A stretch of DNA of 9,829 nt, from NCBI RefSeq assembly GCF_002811955.1, contig NZ_NPEF01000148.1:1-9829 (forward strand). Reading direction: 5' to 3'. Origin of the DNA: Leptospira ellisii. GTDB lineage: Bacteria > Spirochaetota > Leptospiria > Leptospirales > Leptospiraceae. Made by a program: the position numbers and the translations under genes. The notes under the pieces are model-generated. The model ran no database searches. It worked only from the letters and a program-made list of their open reading frames with translations, and was not told the DNA's origin. Position 1 is the stretch's first letter. Every line of letters starts with the position of its first letter. Shown here piece by piece: positions 1-9,829 of the stretch.

Positions 1-707
1 GCTTCGTTTTGCAGATCGGCGATCGACACCAATTCAATGATTTTAGAATATCCTAATTCAAGCAAATTCTCCGCGTTCGTTTCCGGAGACAGGGAAGAAT
101 CGAACGTAAAATCGATCCCTTTTTCTTTCGCGAATTTTTCCAATGCCTTCGCGTCCGGAGCCTTCGCGAGCAACGCTAAAGAGGAGATATTGTCCACTCC
201 CGGCGTTACGGAAACGTTCAGTTGACGGGCGATCTTTTTGGCCGCGTCCTTGGAGCCCGCTTGGTTGGCCACATACGACGCCGGTCCCATAAAGACGATT
301 CCGCTTTTTTCGATCGCTTCGATGAACTCGGAATCCTCCGCCATAAATCCGTAACCGGCGAAGATGTGAGTGTATTGATTGTCCTTCGCGATGGAGATGA
401 TCTGAGCGATCCGTTCCACCTTCTCCTCCTTGCCGGCGCCCATATAATCGGGAACACGGTGGATGTTATTCGGAAAACGAAACCCCCGTAGTTCGGGGGC
501 AAGGGCCATCGGATACACTACAGAGTCCTTTTCGGAAAGAAGAATTCCGTATTCTCGGATTCCGATCGAATCGAAGATATCCATCGCTTCCTTTCGAACG
601 GGTCCGCGACAAACGATCAGACATTTGATCGATTCCAGGGAAAAGGAACGAATCCAAGGAGAGTTGGATTGATGAAATTGAATGCGATTGTTTTGAAAGT
701 CGATCAT
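1..707 (-). CDS. Biotin-carboxylase-like subunit of an acyl-CoA carboxylase (N-terminal part, cut by window edge)
   Basis: Only the first 235 codons are in the window; the gene runs off base 1. In the biotin carboxylase family this protein carboxylates biotin using ATP and bicarbonate and hands the carboxyl group to the carboxyltransferase encoded just upstream. The visible part matches the N-terminal Rossmann-like domain: the first strand ends in VCRGPVRKEA (residues 32-41, where classical enzymes have ANRGEIA), AGYGFMAEDSEF (117-128) replaces HPGYGFLSEN, then FMGPAS (139-144), GSKDAAKK (151-158) and VTPG (167-170). A segment after residue 170 is longer than usual before the expected ATP-grasp lobe. 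The ATG at 707 is the first start after an in-frame TGA at 719-717 and lies 5 bases after the carboxyltransferase stop, so the two are surely co-transcribed. A GGGAG about 14 bases upstream is a poorly spaced ribosome site, which suggests translational coupling. Family assignment is fairly sure; substrate and total length are unknown. Confidence 0.8.
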   Translation of the reverse strand, partial: MIDFQNNRIQFHQSNSPWIRSFSLESIKCLIVCRGPVRKEAMDIFDSIGIREYGILLSEKDSVVYPMALAPELRGFRFPNNIHRVPDYMGAGKEEKVERIAQIISIAKDNQYTHIFAGYGFMAEDSEFIEAIEKSGIVFMGPASYVANQAGSKDAAKKIARQLNVSVTPGVDNISSLALLAKAPDAKALEKFAKEKGIDFTFDSSLSPETNAENLLELGYSKIIELVSIADLQNE

Positions 708-712
708 ATCGA

Positions 713-2365
<1,653 letters not shown>

Positions 2366-2395
2366 ACAGGGCCCTTTAAAATGGAATGAAATTGA

Positions 2396-2401
2396 AATAT
2401 A
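2396..2401 (-). promoter_or_regulatory. Possible -10 element for the carboxylase operon
   Basis: The 98 bases between the STAS gene and the carboxyltransferase gene (2366-2463) are AT-richer than the surrounding genes. Read on the minus strand they contain TATATT, which would give a transcript start some 24 bases before the ATG at 2365. No good -35 hexamer lies 16-18 bases further upstream and no terminator hairpin is evident for the STAS gene, so read-through from the regulator genes is equally possible. Confidence 0.25.
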
Positions 2402-2463
2402 TCCAGTTTTTAAAGAAAGGCTTCTCGGGAAAGTTAAATTCGACCGAACCGGGAAGGAAGAAA

Positions 2464-2776
<313 letters not shown>

Positions 2777-2793
<17 letters not shown>

Positions 2794-5593
2794 GTGAGGC
2801 CTTGTTCTGAAAATTCTTCTTAAGAACTAAAACGTTCTTTCCGCCTTCGCTGGAATATTCGACCGAATCCATCAGCTTTTCGATCAGGTAGACGCCGAAT
2901 CCGCCCTTGCGTTTGCCGGTGAGGTTGTCTTCGATCGACGGTTCCCGAACTTCCTTTCTCCGGAACACTTTCCCTACGTCCATTAATACAATGGTGATCC
3001 AATCCCCTGTAAAGCGTATTTTACATTCGAACTTTGGATTTTTCAATTCCGTATTTTCATAACCGTGCATCACTATGTTCGTGCCCGCTTCGTCGCAGGC
3101 CAACAGAATATCGTCTCGTACCGATTCCTCCAAATCCCGAACTTTGATCGTTTCGTAGACGAATTCGCGGAACAAAGGAATCGCCGAAGTGCTCGCTTCG
3201 AAACTCCGCGAAAATTGGTAATCATCGTTGAATTTCAGGATCATCACCGTAAAGTCGTCGAAGAGTTCGGGAGCGCCCGAAAAATTCCTCATCAGTTCGA
3301 AGAGTTCGTTTATGATCCGTTCGGAAGGAAGATGTTTTCTGGCTATCACTTCCTCGATCATACGTTCCAGACCGAATTCCTCGTTTTTGGAATTTTTCTC
3401 CTCGATCGCGCCGTCGGTATAAAGGATGAGCATGTCCCCCGGTTCCACGATTAGGCTTCCTCCCCGGTAACTCGCGGAAGGGATCACGCCGAGCGGAGGT
3501 CCGGATCCTTTGATCAATTCCCAACTTCCGTCCTTACGGATCAAAACCTGATCGTTGTGACCGGCGGAAGCGTAGTCCAACGTGAAGATCGCCGGATTGT
3601 AATGGATAAAAAACGTGGTCACGAACATTCCGTTGTGCGAATCCTCGTAGATCAAAGCGTTCCCTTGTTTGAGAATTTCCTCAGGACTGAGATCGTGGTT
3701 TCGGGCAAGGGTGCGGATCACGGAGGAACTCATCGCCATAAAGATCGCCGCGGGAAGACTTTTTCCCGAAACGTCCGAAACCAAAAACGAATATTGTCCG
3801 TCCTGATATTGATAGAAATCGTAGAAGTCACCCGACACTTCTTTGGCGGGAACCGACTTTACTCCGAGATCGAAATTGGAACTGAAACTTTTGAATTCGG
3901 GAAGAATGTTCTTTTGAATTTCCCGAGTGATTTCTATTTCCCGCTCCAAGGATTTCTGCATCGCCTTTCTCGAAATCATTTCGTTCTGCAGTTTGAGGGT
4001 TTCGTGTCCTCGAGCGATCAACGATGCGAACGTCTGTAAGAGTCTAAGATGGGAATGGTTGTAGGAAAGTTTGTCCACGCGATCGGAGACGGTGATCGCT
4101 CCGAAGGAACTTCGACCCTGATGCATCAAAGGAAGGACGATGTAGGAACCCTTGAGATATTCCTGATCCAGTTCGTGTGAGAATTTAAAATTCTGTATGT
4201 CCTCTTTTACCGTGGTTTTTTCCTCTTCGATCGAGGTATGGATAAAACTTCCCTGATATTGATTGGTTCTGGATATCTCGATCGTCTTTTCGGAAGTGAA
4301 CGTGATCGAGGTCAGAAGCCCCATCTTCCGATTGATGAGAAAAATTCCTGTTTTGCTGGAATCCATTTCCCCGTGAATGACCGGAATGGATTGTTTCATC
4401 AGATCCGCCTGACTTTTGGCGGAGGAAACCACTTTGGAGAGTTCGAACAGACTTTCCAATTCCGAAACCTTCTTTCTCAAATCCTTGTTCGCGGTTTCCA
4501 AATTCTGTAAAAGACCCGTCTTTTGGATCGCGAGCGCTGAGGTTCCCGAAAAACTTAGGAAAAGTTCCAGATCGTCTTCGGTGAAAAAAGTTCGGTCGAT
4601 CGTGTTGATGGCTTCGATCACGCCGATGACCTGTCCTTCCACAAGCAAAGGGGCCGCCATGATGTTTCTGGTCACGAAGTGCGAAACCTTATCCACTTCC
4701 CGATATACCCTCGGATCGGTTTTGGCGTCGTTGATGATCATCGGTTGTTTATCCTGAACCACCATTCCGGCCACACCCTTGCCGACGGGAACGCGCACCT
4801 TGGTCACTTCGTCCCGTTTTTCCCCGAGAACGGTATGAAAGTAGAGATATTCCTTCGTATCATCGAGGAGAAGAACGCTGCAGGCTTCGGTGCGGAACAC
4901 CGATTTCGAGGAGAGCATGATCGCTTCCAGCAACTGCGAAAGATCGAGGGACTTATTGATGAGACCGGAAACTCGTATAATCTCCGTTAGGAGAAAGTCG
5001 AAACGGTCGGTTTGTTTGCGGATCTGCACCGATTCCAGAGCGACGCGGGAAGTCGTCATCAGGGAAAGAACGACTAACGAGGATTCGCCGGAAATAAAGG
5101 ATTCCTCCAAAAGATCCGAGATGATCCGCGTCGTTTCACGCAGATGTTCGAAGTCGGTCTCTCTGAATTCCCCGCCGGCATCGTCGGGTCTCCCCAAAAA
5201 GATCGTTCCGAAAATCCGCTTTTGATTTTCCGAGGTCGAATCCCCCAATTCGCCCACGTGCAGAATACAACAGACCGAATTCTGGGAAAGAGGAGCGATC
5301 AGTTTACTCGGCGTTTTCCCCTTTTTCAGGTTGATGTCCTGTCCGGTTTTGAAACAAAATTCCGAGACGACCCCCGATTCCTCATAAACGGAATCGGGAA
5401 GATTGGCGGAGATGGATTTGACGTTTCCATCCTCCAAACGAAAGTGAAAAACGCCGTAGGAGGCGGAAGTAAACTGTATGATTTCTTTGAGAAGGGATTC
5501 GAAAACGATCGTCAAACCCGGATTGTCTTCCAGATAGAGTTTTCCATCAGAGCTTTGTCTGAGGAGAGAATCTTGTTTTTTACTCGAAATCAA
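2777..5593 (-). CDS. GAF-sensor / PP2C (SpoIIE, RsbU-like) phosphatase / RsbW-like ATPase regulator
   Basis: This 938-aa cytoplasmic protein combines sensing, phosphatase and kinase-type domains; I see no membrane segment. A GAF-like region at about 25-165 is followed by a clear GAF domain (about 215-358, with [12 protein letters not shown] at 268-279 and [17 protein letters not shown] at 314-330), a short coiled coil (360-390) and a third GAF-like region (about 380-530). A linker helix [17 protein letters not shown] (550-566) is typical of RsbU-type proteins. The PP2C domain (about 570-790) keeps its metal ligands: Asp589 in SGDFYD, Asp607 in VSDVSGKS, Asp727 in YTDGAIE and Asp779/780 in FDDFT. 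The C-terminal GHKL ATPase (about 795-928) keeps the N box [12 protein letters not shown] (834-845, Glu835 and Asn839), the G1 box DVGK (872-875) and the G2 box GGFG (897-900). The probable substrate is the STAS protein encoded next, with a 17-base overlap. The start is uncertain: TTG at 5593 has no ribosome site, no ATG lies nearby, and the frame is the same as that of the upstream small gene. Confidence 0.92.
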
Positions 5594-5611
5594 GGCGGAC
5601 GGAAGGACGGA

Positions 5612-5920
5612 TCAGCCGGCTTGGAACCGTAAGGATTCTTCCCGAAGTTTTTTATTCGCTCCTTCCAATTCTTTGATGCGGGAAAGAGCGCCCATCAATT
5701 CGTCCCGGGAAAGATTGGTCACTAAATTCGTGGCGTCGAAGGCTTCCTTCGCGTCCTTGAGTTCCTTTCCGGAATATTGAATGATTCCTTCGTACATGCG
5801 GATGATTTCGTCCGCGTTCTCCAATTCCTGTTCGTTCAGTCGGAGAACCTTTTCGTATCCTTTGATGATGTCGTTTTGGATTTTCAGCTTTTTCTGCAAT
5901 TCTTCGATCGAGTCACTCAT
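5612..5920 (-). CDS. Small coiled-coil protein of unknown function
   Basis: I do not recognise a named family for this 102-aa protein. It is very rich in Glu, Lys, Leu and Ile and is almost entirely predicted coiled coil by eye: heptad-like runs cover about residues 4-60 (SIEELQKKLKIQNDIIKGYE onward) and 76-96 (ELMGALSRIKELEGANKKLR). There is no signal peptide or membrane segment. The ATG at 5920 is well supported by AAGGGG eight bases upstream. The gene opens the minus-strand block. Its TGA stop (5614-5612) is in the same reading frame as the GAF/SpoIIE regulator, only six sense codons before that gene's presumed TTG start. A role as dimerisation or scaffold partner of the regulator is plausible from position alone. 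It could also be the natural N-terminus of that regulator, split here by the TGA. Confidence 0.75.
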   Translation of the reverse strand: MSDSIEELQKKLKIQNDIIKGYEKVLRLNEQELENADEIIRMYEGIIQYSGKELKDAKEAFDATNLVTNLSRDELMGALSRIKELEGANKKLREESLRFQAG

Positions 5921-5946
5921 CCTTTACACCCCTTTTTGTATTTGTA

Positions 5947-5974
5947 TTGACTCCGTCGAATTCGGAAAAATCCT
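5947..5974 (+). promoter_or_regulatory. Possible promoter of the tRNA-Ala gene within the divergent intergenic region
   Basis: TTGACT at 5947-5952 is a five-of-six match to the sigma-70 -35 consensus. Sixteen bases later AATCCT (5969-5974) is a weak -10, ending ten bases before the tRNA. The 63-base gap (5921-5983) must also hold any promoter for the minus-strand block; on that strand only a weak TACAAA is visible. The -35 is good and the -10 is poor. Confidence 0.35.
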
Positions 5975-5982
5975 GATTCCAA

Positions 5983-6056
<74 letters not shown>

Positions 6057-6187
6057 AATCCCGTTCTCACCGCACTTGAGTTTTTAAACTTTCCCCACCT
6101 CTGTCAAACTCTTTCTTTTTGAATGGATCTTTGTCCGCTTCTTGGAACCCATGGAGAAAACCTTTCCCAAGGACGCATTACGGATCT

Positions 6188-6895
6188 ATGGCAGAATCGC
6201 TTCAATTCCGCAGAATCGGACGCGCGGATTCCTCTCCTCTTCTTTGGATTTCGGATCTTGAATACCCCGGAAAAATCTTTACCGAAGCGTCCCTTCCGTA
6301 CCGGTTTCCGATTCGAATTTTGGAATGGAAACCCGGCTCGATTTCCGGGCGTCTGCCCCGTTACGAGGAATGGTTGGAAGCTCTATCCGATGAAATCCTG
6401 AATTCTAAACCGAAGGTGAAACTTTTGGGGGAAGGTTATTTTTCCGGAACGGTTTTCGAACTTCTTCGTCGTTTTCCGAAACGGATCGATTCCGCTTGTG
6501 TGATCGATCCTCCTTATTTTAAGAAGGATTCGTTTTCCTTTCTTCCGGAATCCGTACGATGGATTGGAGAACGGCGCGGCTGGAATCCGTGGGACCTTTT
6601 TTCGGATGAATTCCATTCCTTATTCCGCTCCCTGGAAGAAAGTTGTTCCCGGATCGATCTTCCTACGGGAATCCCCCTTCCTTCGATTCTTTTTACGCAA
6701 ACGACTCGGACGATCTCAGAACAACTTACGGATTTCGGAATCGAACTCCGCGACTTTCAAGTGTTTCGAATCGAAGGTCCGACGACCGAAGCGGCGAACG
6801 TAGCGCTTTCGAATCTGCTCGAGAAAATTCTTTCGGAAGGTTCGATTTCTTCTGTCCAAAAAAAGTCGAACAGTAAGATGGAACCTGGTTTTTAG
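6188..6895 (+). CDS. Alpha/beta-hydrolase-like protein without a recognisable catalytic triad
   Basis: This 235-aa cytoplasmic protein has the outline of an alpha/beta hydrolase: an early strand SPLLWISDL (16-24), [15 protein letters not shown] (36-50), a helix, the strand-elbow-helix [22 protein letters not shown] (76-97) and [11 protein letters not shown] (101-111). However, the nucleophile elbow reads Gly81-Glu82-Gly83-Tyr84-Phe85 where active enzymes have Gly-x-Ser-x-Gly. The usual Gly-x-x-Asp strand (here ILFTQTTRT, 167-175) and late Gly-His motif are also not seen. It may therefore be a non-catalytic member or a distant fold relative. ATG 6188 was chosen as the first ATG in frame; the frame stays open to a TTG at 6119 (258 aa), which lacks a ribosome site, and an AAGGA lies a rather long 14 bases before 6188. 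It ends 1 base before def, so the two are co-transcribed. Translation is well supported; function is unknown. Confidence 0.72.
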   Translation: MAESLQFRRIGRADSSPLLWISDLEYPGKIFTEASLPYRFPIRILEWKPGSISGRLPRYEEWLEALSDEILNSKPKVKLLGEGYFSGTVFELLRRFPKRIDSACVIDPPYFKKDSFSFLPESVRWIGERRGWNPWDLFSDEFHSLFRSLEESCSRIDLPTGIPLPSILFTQTTRTISEQLTDFGIELRDFQVFRIEGPTTEAANVALSNLLEKILSEGSISSVQKKSNSKMEPGF

Positions 6896-6896
6896 T

Positions 6897-7433
6897 ATGT
6901 CAGTCAGAAAAATTTTGAAAATGGGCGATCCTCTTCTTCGCCAAATTTCCGAACCCGTTTCGGAAGAAGAGATTCAAACCAAAGAATTCAAAAAGTTGAT
7001 CCGCGATATGTTCGATACGATGCGTCACGCGGAAGGAGTCGGTTTAGCGGCTCCTCAAATCGGAATTTTGAAACAGATCGTCGTAGTGGGTTCGGAGGAT
7101 AACGAACGATATCCGGGAACTCCGGACGTTCCGGAGCGAATCATCCTCAATCCGATCATCACCCCTTTGACCGAAGAGAGTTCGGGTTTTTGGGAAGGAT
7201 GTCTTTCCGTTCCCGGTATGAGGGGATACGTGGAACGCCCCAACCGAATTCGAATGCAATGGATGGACGAAAAGGGGAACAAGTTCGACGAAACGATCGA
7301 CGGTTACAAGGCGGTAGTTTATCAACACGAATGCGATCATTTAAAGGGGGTCCTTTATGTGGATCGTCTTAAGGACACGAAATTGTTCGGATTCAACGAC
7401 ACCTTGGATTCCGGCGGAAAAATTTTAGATTAA
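6897..7433 (+). CDS. def: Peptide deformylase
   Basis: This 178-aa metalloenzyme removes the formyl group from the N-terminal methionine of new proteins as they leave the ribosome. All three signature motifs are intact: [10 protein letters not shown] (47-56), EGCLS (100-104) with the metal-ligand Cys102, and HECDH (144-148) with His144 and His148 as metal ligands and Glu145 as general base. The sequence is very close to the L. interrogans enzyme as I recall it, including Arg109 in the segment after the CLS motif and the extended loop at residues 64-82, and this is the main basis for placing the window in Leptospira. The ATG at 6897 is 1 base after the upstream stop and has only a weak ribosome site, which suggests coupling to the upstream gene. 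The usual neighbour fmt is not present here. The RND gene begins 14 bases downstream. Confidence 0.98.
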   Translation: MSVRKILKMGDPLLRQISEPVSEEEIQTKEFKKLIRDMFDTMRHAEGVGLAAPQIGILKQIVVVGSEDNERYPGTPDVPERIILNPIITPLTEESSGFWEGCLSVPGMRGYVERPNRIRMQWMDEKGNKFDETIDGYKAVVYQHECDHLKGVLYVDRLKDTKLFGFNDTLDSGGKILD

Positions 7434-7447
7434 AAAAACGAAACCAC

Positions 7448-9829
7448 ATGAAATCACTGGTCGAGTATTTCCTTTCCAAAAGTATCTTCGTCAACCTTCT
7501 CACGTTCTTGATCATCCTGATCGGAGGATTCACCGCCTTTCGGATGAATCGCGAAGCCTTCCCCAACATCAACTTCGACATCGTAAGCGTAGTCACGGTG
7601 TTTCCCGGCGCCTCCCCTTCCGAGATCGAAAAATTGGTCACGAAACCGTTGGAGGAAGCGATCAAGGAAGTGGACGGGATCAAGGAATTCCGTTCGGCTT
7701 CGATAGAAAACCGTTCCGGAATCGTAATCACGTTGGATCCGGATTCGGAGGATTCTCAAAAGGTTGTGGACGATCTGAAATCCGCGATCGATCGGGTGGA
7801 GGATCTTCCGGAAGAGGCGGAAGATCCGATCGTTACGGAGATAACTACGGCAAGACAACCTGTGATCGAAATCGACGTGAGTTTGAAGGCGGACGACGAC
7901 GGAGTCGAGGCCGAGAAAAGACTAAAAGCCCAGGCGAAAATCGTGGAACAGGCCCTCGAAGATATTCCAGGAGTGGCGAGAATCTCCAAAAGAGGTTGGA
8001 GGGAAACCGAAATGCAGGTGGACATCAACCCCGCGGCGATGTTTTCCCATTATCTCACCAGCCAAGACGTCATATTTGCATTAAAGAATCGTAATATAAA
8101 TTTCCCCGGCGGAAACGTGGCGGGAAACCAAAAGGAGATGATCCTTCGTACGATCGGGGAATTCGATTCTCCGAGGGAAGTTTCCGGAGTGCACGTCCGT
8201 TCCAACGAGATCGGAAATTCCATCCGAATCGAAAACGTGGCCCGGGTTACGGAAGGATTGAAGGAAGCGGAATACCTGGATAAGGTGAACGGAAAAAAGA
8301 CGATCGCGCTCACCGTGATCAAACGCGAAAAGGCGGACGCCATTTTGGTCGTGGATCAGGCCAAAAAAGTCATCGAAGAATTCCGCAATACGTCCGACGG
8401 GGAATTCGAATACGCCTTCGTGAACGACCTTTCCAAATACATACGCAGACGTCTCGGAGTTCTTCTTTCGAACGCGGTCGGCGGGTTGATTCTGGTCACC
8501 GCCTCCTTATTCCTGTTTTTGGGCTGGCGTGTCGCATTAATGACGGCCCTCGGAATTCCGGTCTCTTTCGGAGCGACGTTCGTGATCATGAACTATCTCG
8601 GATTGACCCTCAACCTGATTTCGATGTTCGGTTTGATCATAGTGGTCGGGATCCTCGTGGACGACGCGATCATCATCTGCGAGAACGTGTATCGTTATAT
8701 GGAGGAAGGAATGCCCGCCTACGAAGCGGCCCTCAAAGGAACCTCCGAGGTCATCGATCCTGTGACTGCAACAGTCACCACAACGGTCGCCGCCTTCGCC
8801 CCGATGCTTTTTATGACCGGGATTTTCGGGAAGTTCATCTACAGCATTCCACTCGTGGTAATCATCGCGCTCATCGCTTCCTTGTCGGAGGCGTTTTTTA
8901 TTCTACCCTCCCATTTGTACGATATCAACAAACACAAATTCCATTCCGGGGAAATCAAAGAGGAAAGCGGAAGGTTTTATCGTTTTAAGACGAAGGTATA
9001 TCTTCCTCTTCTGAAATTCGCGTTAAAACACAGACTTCAGGTTTTTCTGTATCTCACCGCGATGCTCATCGGAAGTTTCGCGTTATTCGCCGTTGCAGGC
9101 AAGTTCAAGTTGTTTCCGGGTTCGGTGGACGTGTTCCAGGTGAAACTCACGGGACAAACCGGGCTTTCTTTACAGGAGACGGAACGATTCACGCATCTGA
9201 TCGAAACAGAATTGGCGAAACTTTCCAAAGACGAAGTGGAAAACTACGTCACGCGCGTCGGGATCATTCAAAAGGATCCGAACGATCCGTTCACCAAACG
9301 CGGAAAACACTACGCGCAGGTGCTCGTATATCTGACTCCTGAGGAAAATAGAAAACGTTCCACGGATGCTGTGATCTCCGAAATACGGGAAAAAACGATC
9401 TGGCTCCTGAACGAAAAATCGATTCGAATCCTGGAAGCGACGAGAAAGAAGGAAGCGGAGAAAAAAAAGGAGGATTACAAACCCTTCTCCCTGAACGGGT
9501 ATCCTTCCGAATTCTCCCGATTCAAAGGACAACTTGTGACGTTGGATTTTGAAAAGATTTCGGGAGGTCCGCCGGTCGGAAAACCCGTGGCGATTGAAAT
9601 TCGGGGGGACGATTACGATACTCTCATTCGTATCGGAGAAGAATACAAGGCGATCATGGCAAAGGTTCCCGGCGTAACGGATATCGGGGACGATTTCAAC
9701 GAGGGCAAGGACGAAATCCGAATCAAGGTCAGCGAATCCCTTTCTTCGACGGCGGGCGTATCCGTTTTTAAAGTGGCGCAGGCGATCAACACCGCGTTTC
9801 AAGGAACGGTCGCCACGAAAATCAAACGA
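7448..9829 (+). CDS. RND-family efflux permease (AcrB-like; C-terminal part beyond the window)
   Basis: The frame is open for 794 codons to the window end, so about three quarters of a typical 1,030-1,100-aa permease is present. Family members export drugs, metals or lipids from the inner membrane and periplasm using the proton gradient, as trimers with a periplasmic adaptor and an outer-membrane channel. Visible parts are TM1 (about 12-31), the porter domain beginning [28 protein letters not shown] (35-62), TM2 (about 338-358), TM3-TM4 with [14 protein letters not shown] (401-414) containing the proton-relay pair Asp405/Asp406, TM5-TM6 (about 440-488), TM7 (about 531-550) and the second porter half. 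A Lys/Glu-rich stretch (about 661-680) is followed by more sequence before the next porter strand at 713. The ATG at 7448 gives the normal family N-terminus, but no ribosome site precedes it. No adaptor gene lies upstream; def does. Substrate is not deducible. Confidence 0.95.
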   Translation, partial: MKSLVEYFLSKSIFVNLLTFLIILIGGFTAFRMNREAFPNINFDIVSVVTVFPGASPSEIEKLVTKPLEEAIKEVDGIKEFRSASIENRSGIVITLDPDSEDSQKVVDDLKSAIDRVEDLPEEAEDPIVTEITTARQPVIEIDVSLKADDDGVEAEKRLKAQAKIVEQALEDIPGVARISKRGWRETEMQVDINPAAMFSHYLTSQDVIFALKNRNINFPGGNVAGNQKEMILRTIGEFDSPREVSGVHVRSNEIGNSIRIENVARVTEGLKEAEYLDKVNGKKTIALTVIKREKADAILVVDQAKKVIEEFRNTSDGEFEYAFVNDLSKYIRRRLGVLLSNAVGGLILVTASLFLFLGWRVALMTALGIPVSFGATFVIMNYLGLTLNLISMFGLIIVVGILVDDAIIICENVYRYMEEGMPAYEAALKGTSEVIDPVTATVTTTVAAFAPMLFMTGIFGKFIYSIPLVVIIALIASLSEAFFILPSHLYDINKHKFHSGEIKEESGRFYRFKTKVYLPLLKFALKHRLQVFLYLTAMLIGSFALFAVAGKFKLFPGSVDVFQVKLTGQTGLSLQETERFTHLIETELAKLSKDEVENYVTRVGIIQKDPNDPFTKRGKHYAQVLVYLTPEENRKRSTDAVISEIREKTIWLLNEKSIRILEATRKKEAEKKKEDYKPFSLNGYPSEFSRFKGQLVTLDFEKISGGPPVGKPVAIEIRGDDYDTLIRIGEEYKAIMAKVPGVTDIGDDFNEGKDEIRIKVSESLSSTAGVSVFKVAQAINTAFQGTVATKIKR

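Noticed and set aside
5612..5614. TGA read as selenocysteine in a coiled-coil/GAF fusion
   Set aside because: No selenocysteine-insertion hairpin is evident after the codon, and neither protein is of a redox family in which selenocysteine would be expected.
5144..5632. A 162-codon plus-strand open frame opposite the start of the GAF/SpoIIE gene
   Set aside because: It lies antisense to a well-supported domain protein, has no family motif and no ribosome site; it is a by-product of codon use on the other strand.
6057..6187. A terminator for the tRNA gene or a further small gene in the gap before the hydrolase-like gene
   Set aside because: I find no stable GC-rich hairpin followed by a T run. 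The stretch around 6078-6092 forms only a very short AT pairing. The open frame from 6123 is a shadow of the gene in the next frame.
9170..9802. A 210-codon minus-strand open frame opposite the RND permease
   Set aside because: The plus strand clearly encodes porter-domain sequence here. The antisense translation is Arg/Phe-rich and matches nothing I recognise.

Overview
The window looks chromosomal and almost certainly comes from a Leptospira species. The clearest marker is the peptide deformylase, whose sequence and length (178 aa) match the L. interrogans enzyme as I remember it. The spirochaete-style GAF/SpoIIE/ATPase regulator and its STAS partner fit this. Base composition judged by eye is in the upper 40s % GC, richer than L. 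interrogans, so one of the higher-GC members of the genus is likely; I cannot name the species.

The window divides at a short divergent intergenic region near 5921-5983. Everything to its left (1-5920) is on the minus strand. Everything to its right (5984-9829) is on the plus strand. Both ends cut through genes.

Minus-strand block, in transcription order: (i) a 102-aa coiled-coil protein (5920-5612); (ii) a 938-aa regulator with GAF-type sensor domains, a PP2C/SpoIIE phosphatase and a C-terminal RsbW-like ATPase (5593-2777); (iii) a 109-aa STAS anti-sigma-factor-antagonist-type protein whose start overlaps the end of the regulator gene (2793-2464). Together (ii) and (iii) look like a compact partner-switching module in which one polypeptide carries both the phosphatase and the kinase, as in HsbR/HsbA of Pseudomonas or CrsR/CrsA of Shewanella, but with GAF sensors instead of a receiver domain. 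After 98 bases come (iv) an acyl-CoA carboxylase carboxyltransferase subunit (2365-713) and (v), 5 bases further on, the N-terminal part of a divergent biotin-carboxylase-like protein (707 to beyond base 1). Items (iv) and (v) form a carboxylase operon.

Plus-strand block: a tRNA-Ala(GGC) gene (5984-6056); a 235-aa protein with the outline of an alpha/beta hydrolase but without a recognisable catalytic triad (6188-6895); peptide deformylase def (6897-7433), 1 base after it; and, 14 bases later, the first 794 codons of an RND-family efflux permease (7448-9829, cut by the window end).

I see no mobile element, CRISPR array, phage gene or long repeat. The points most worth following are the one-protein kinase/phosphatase switch, the in-frame TGA between the coiled-coil gene and the regulator, the apparent pseudo-hydrolase next to def, and the unusual insert in the biotin carboxylase.
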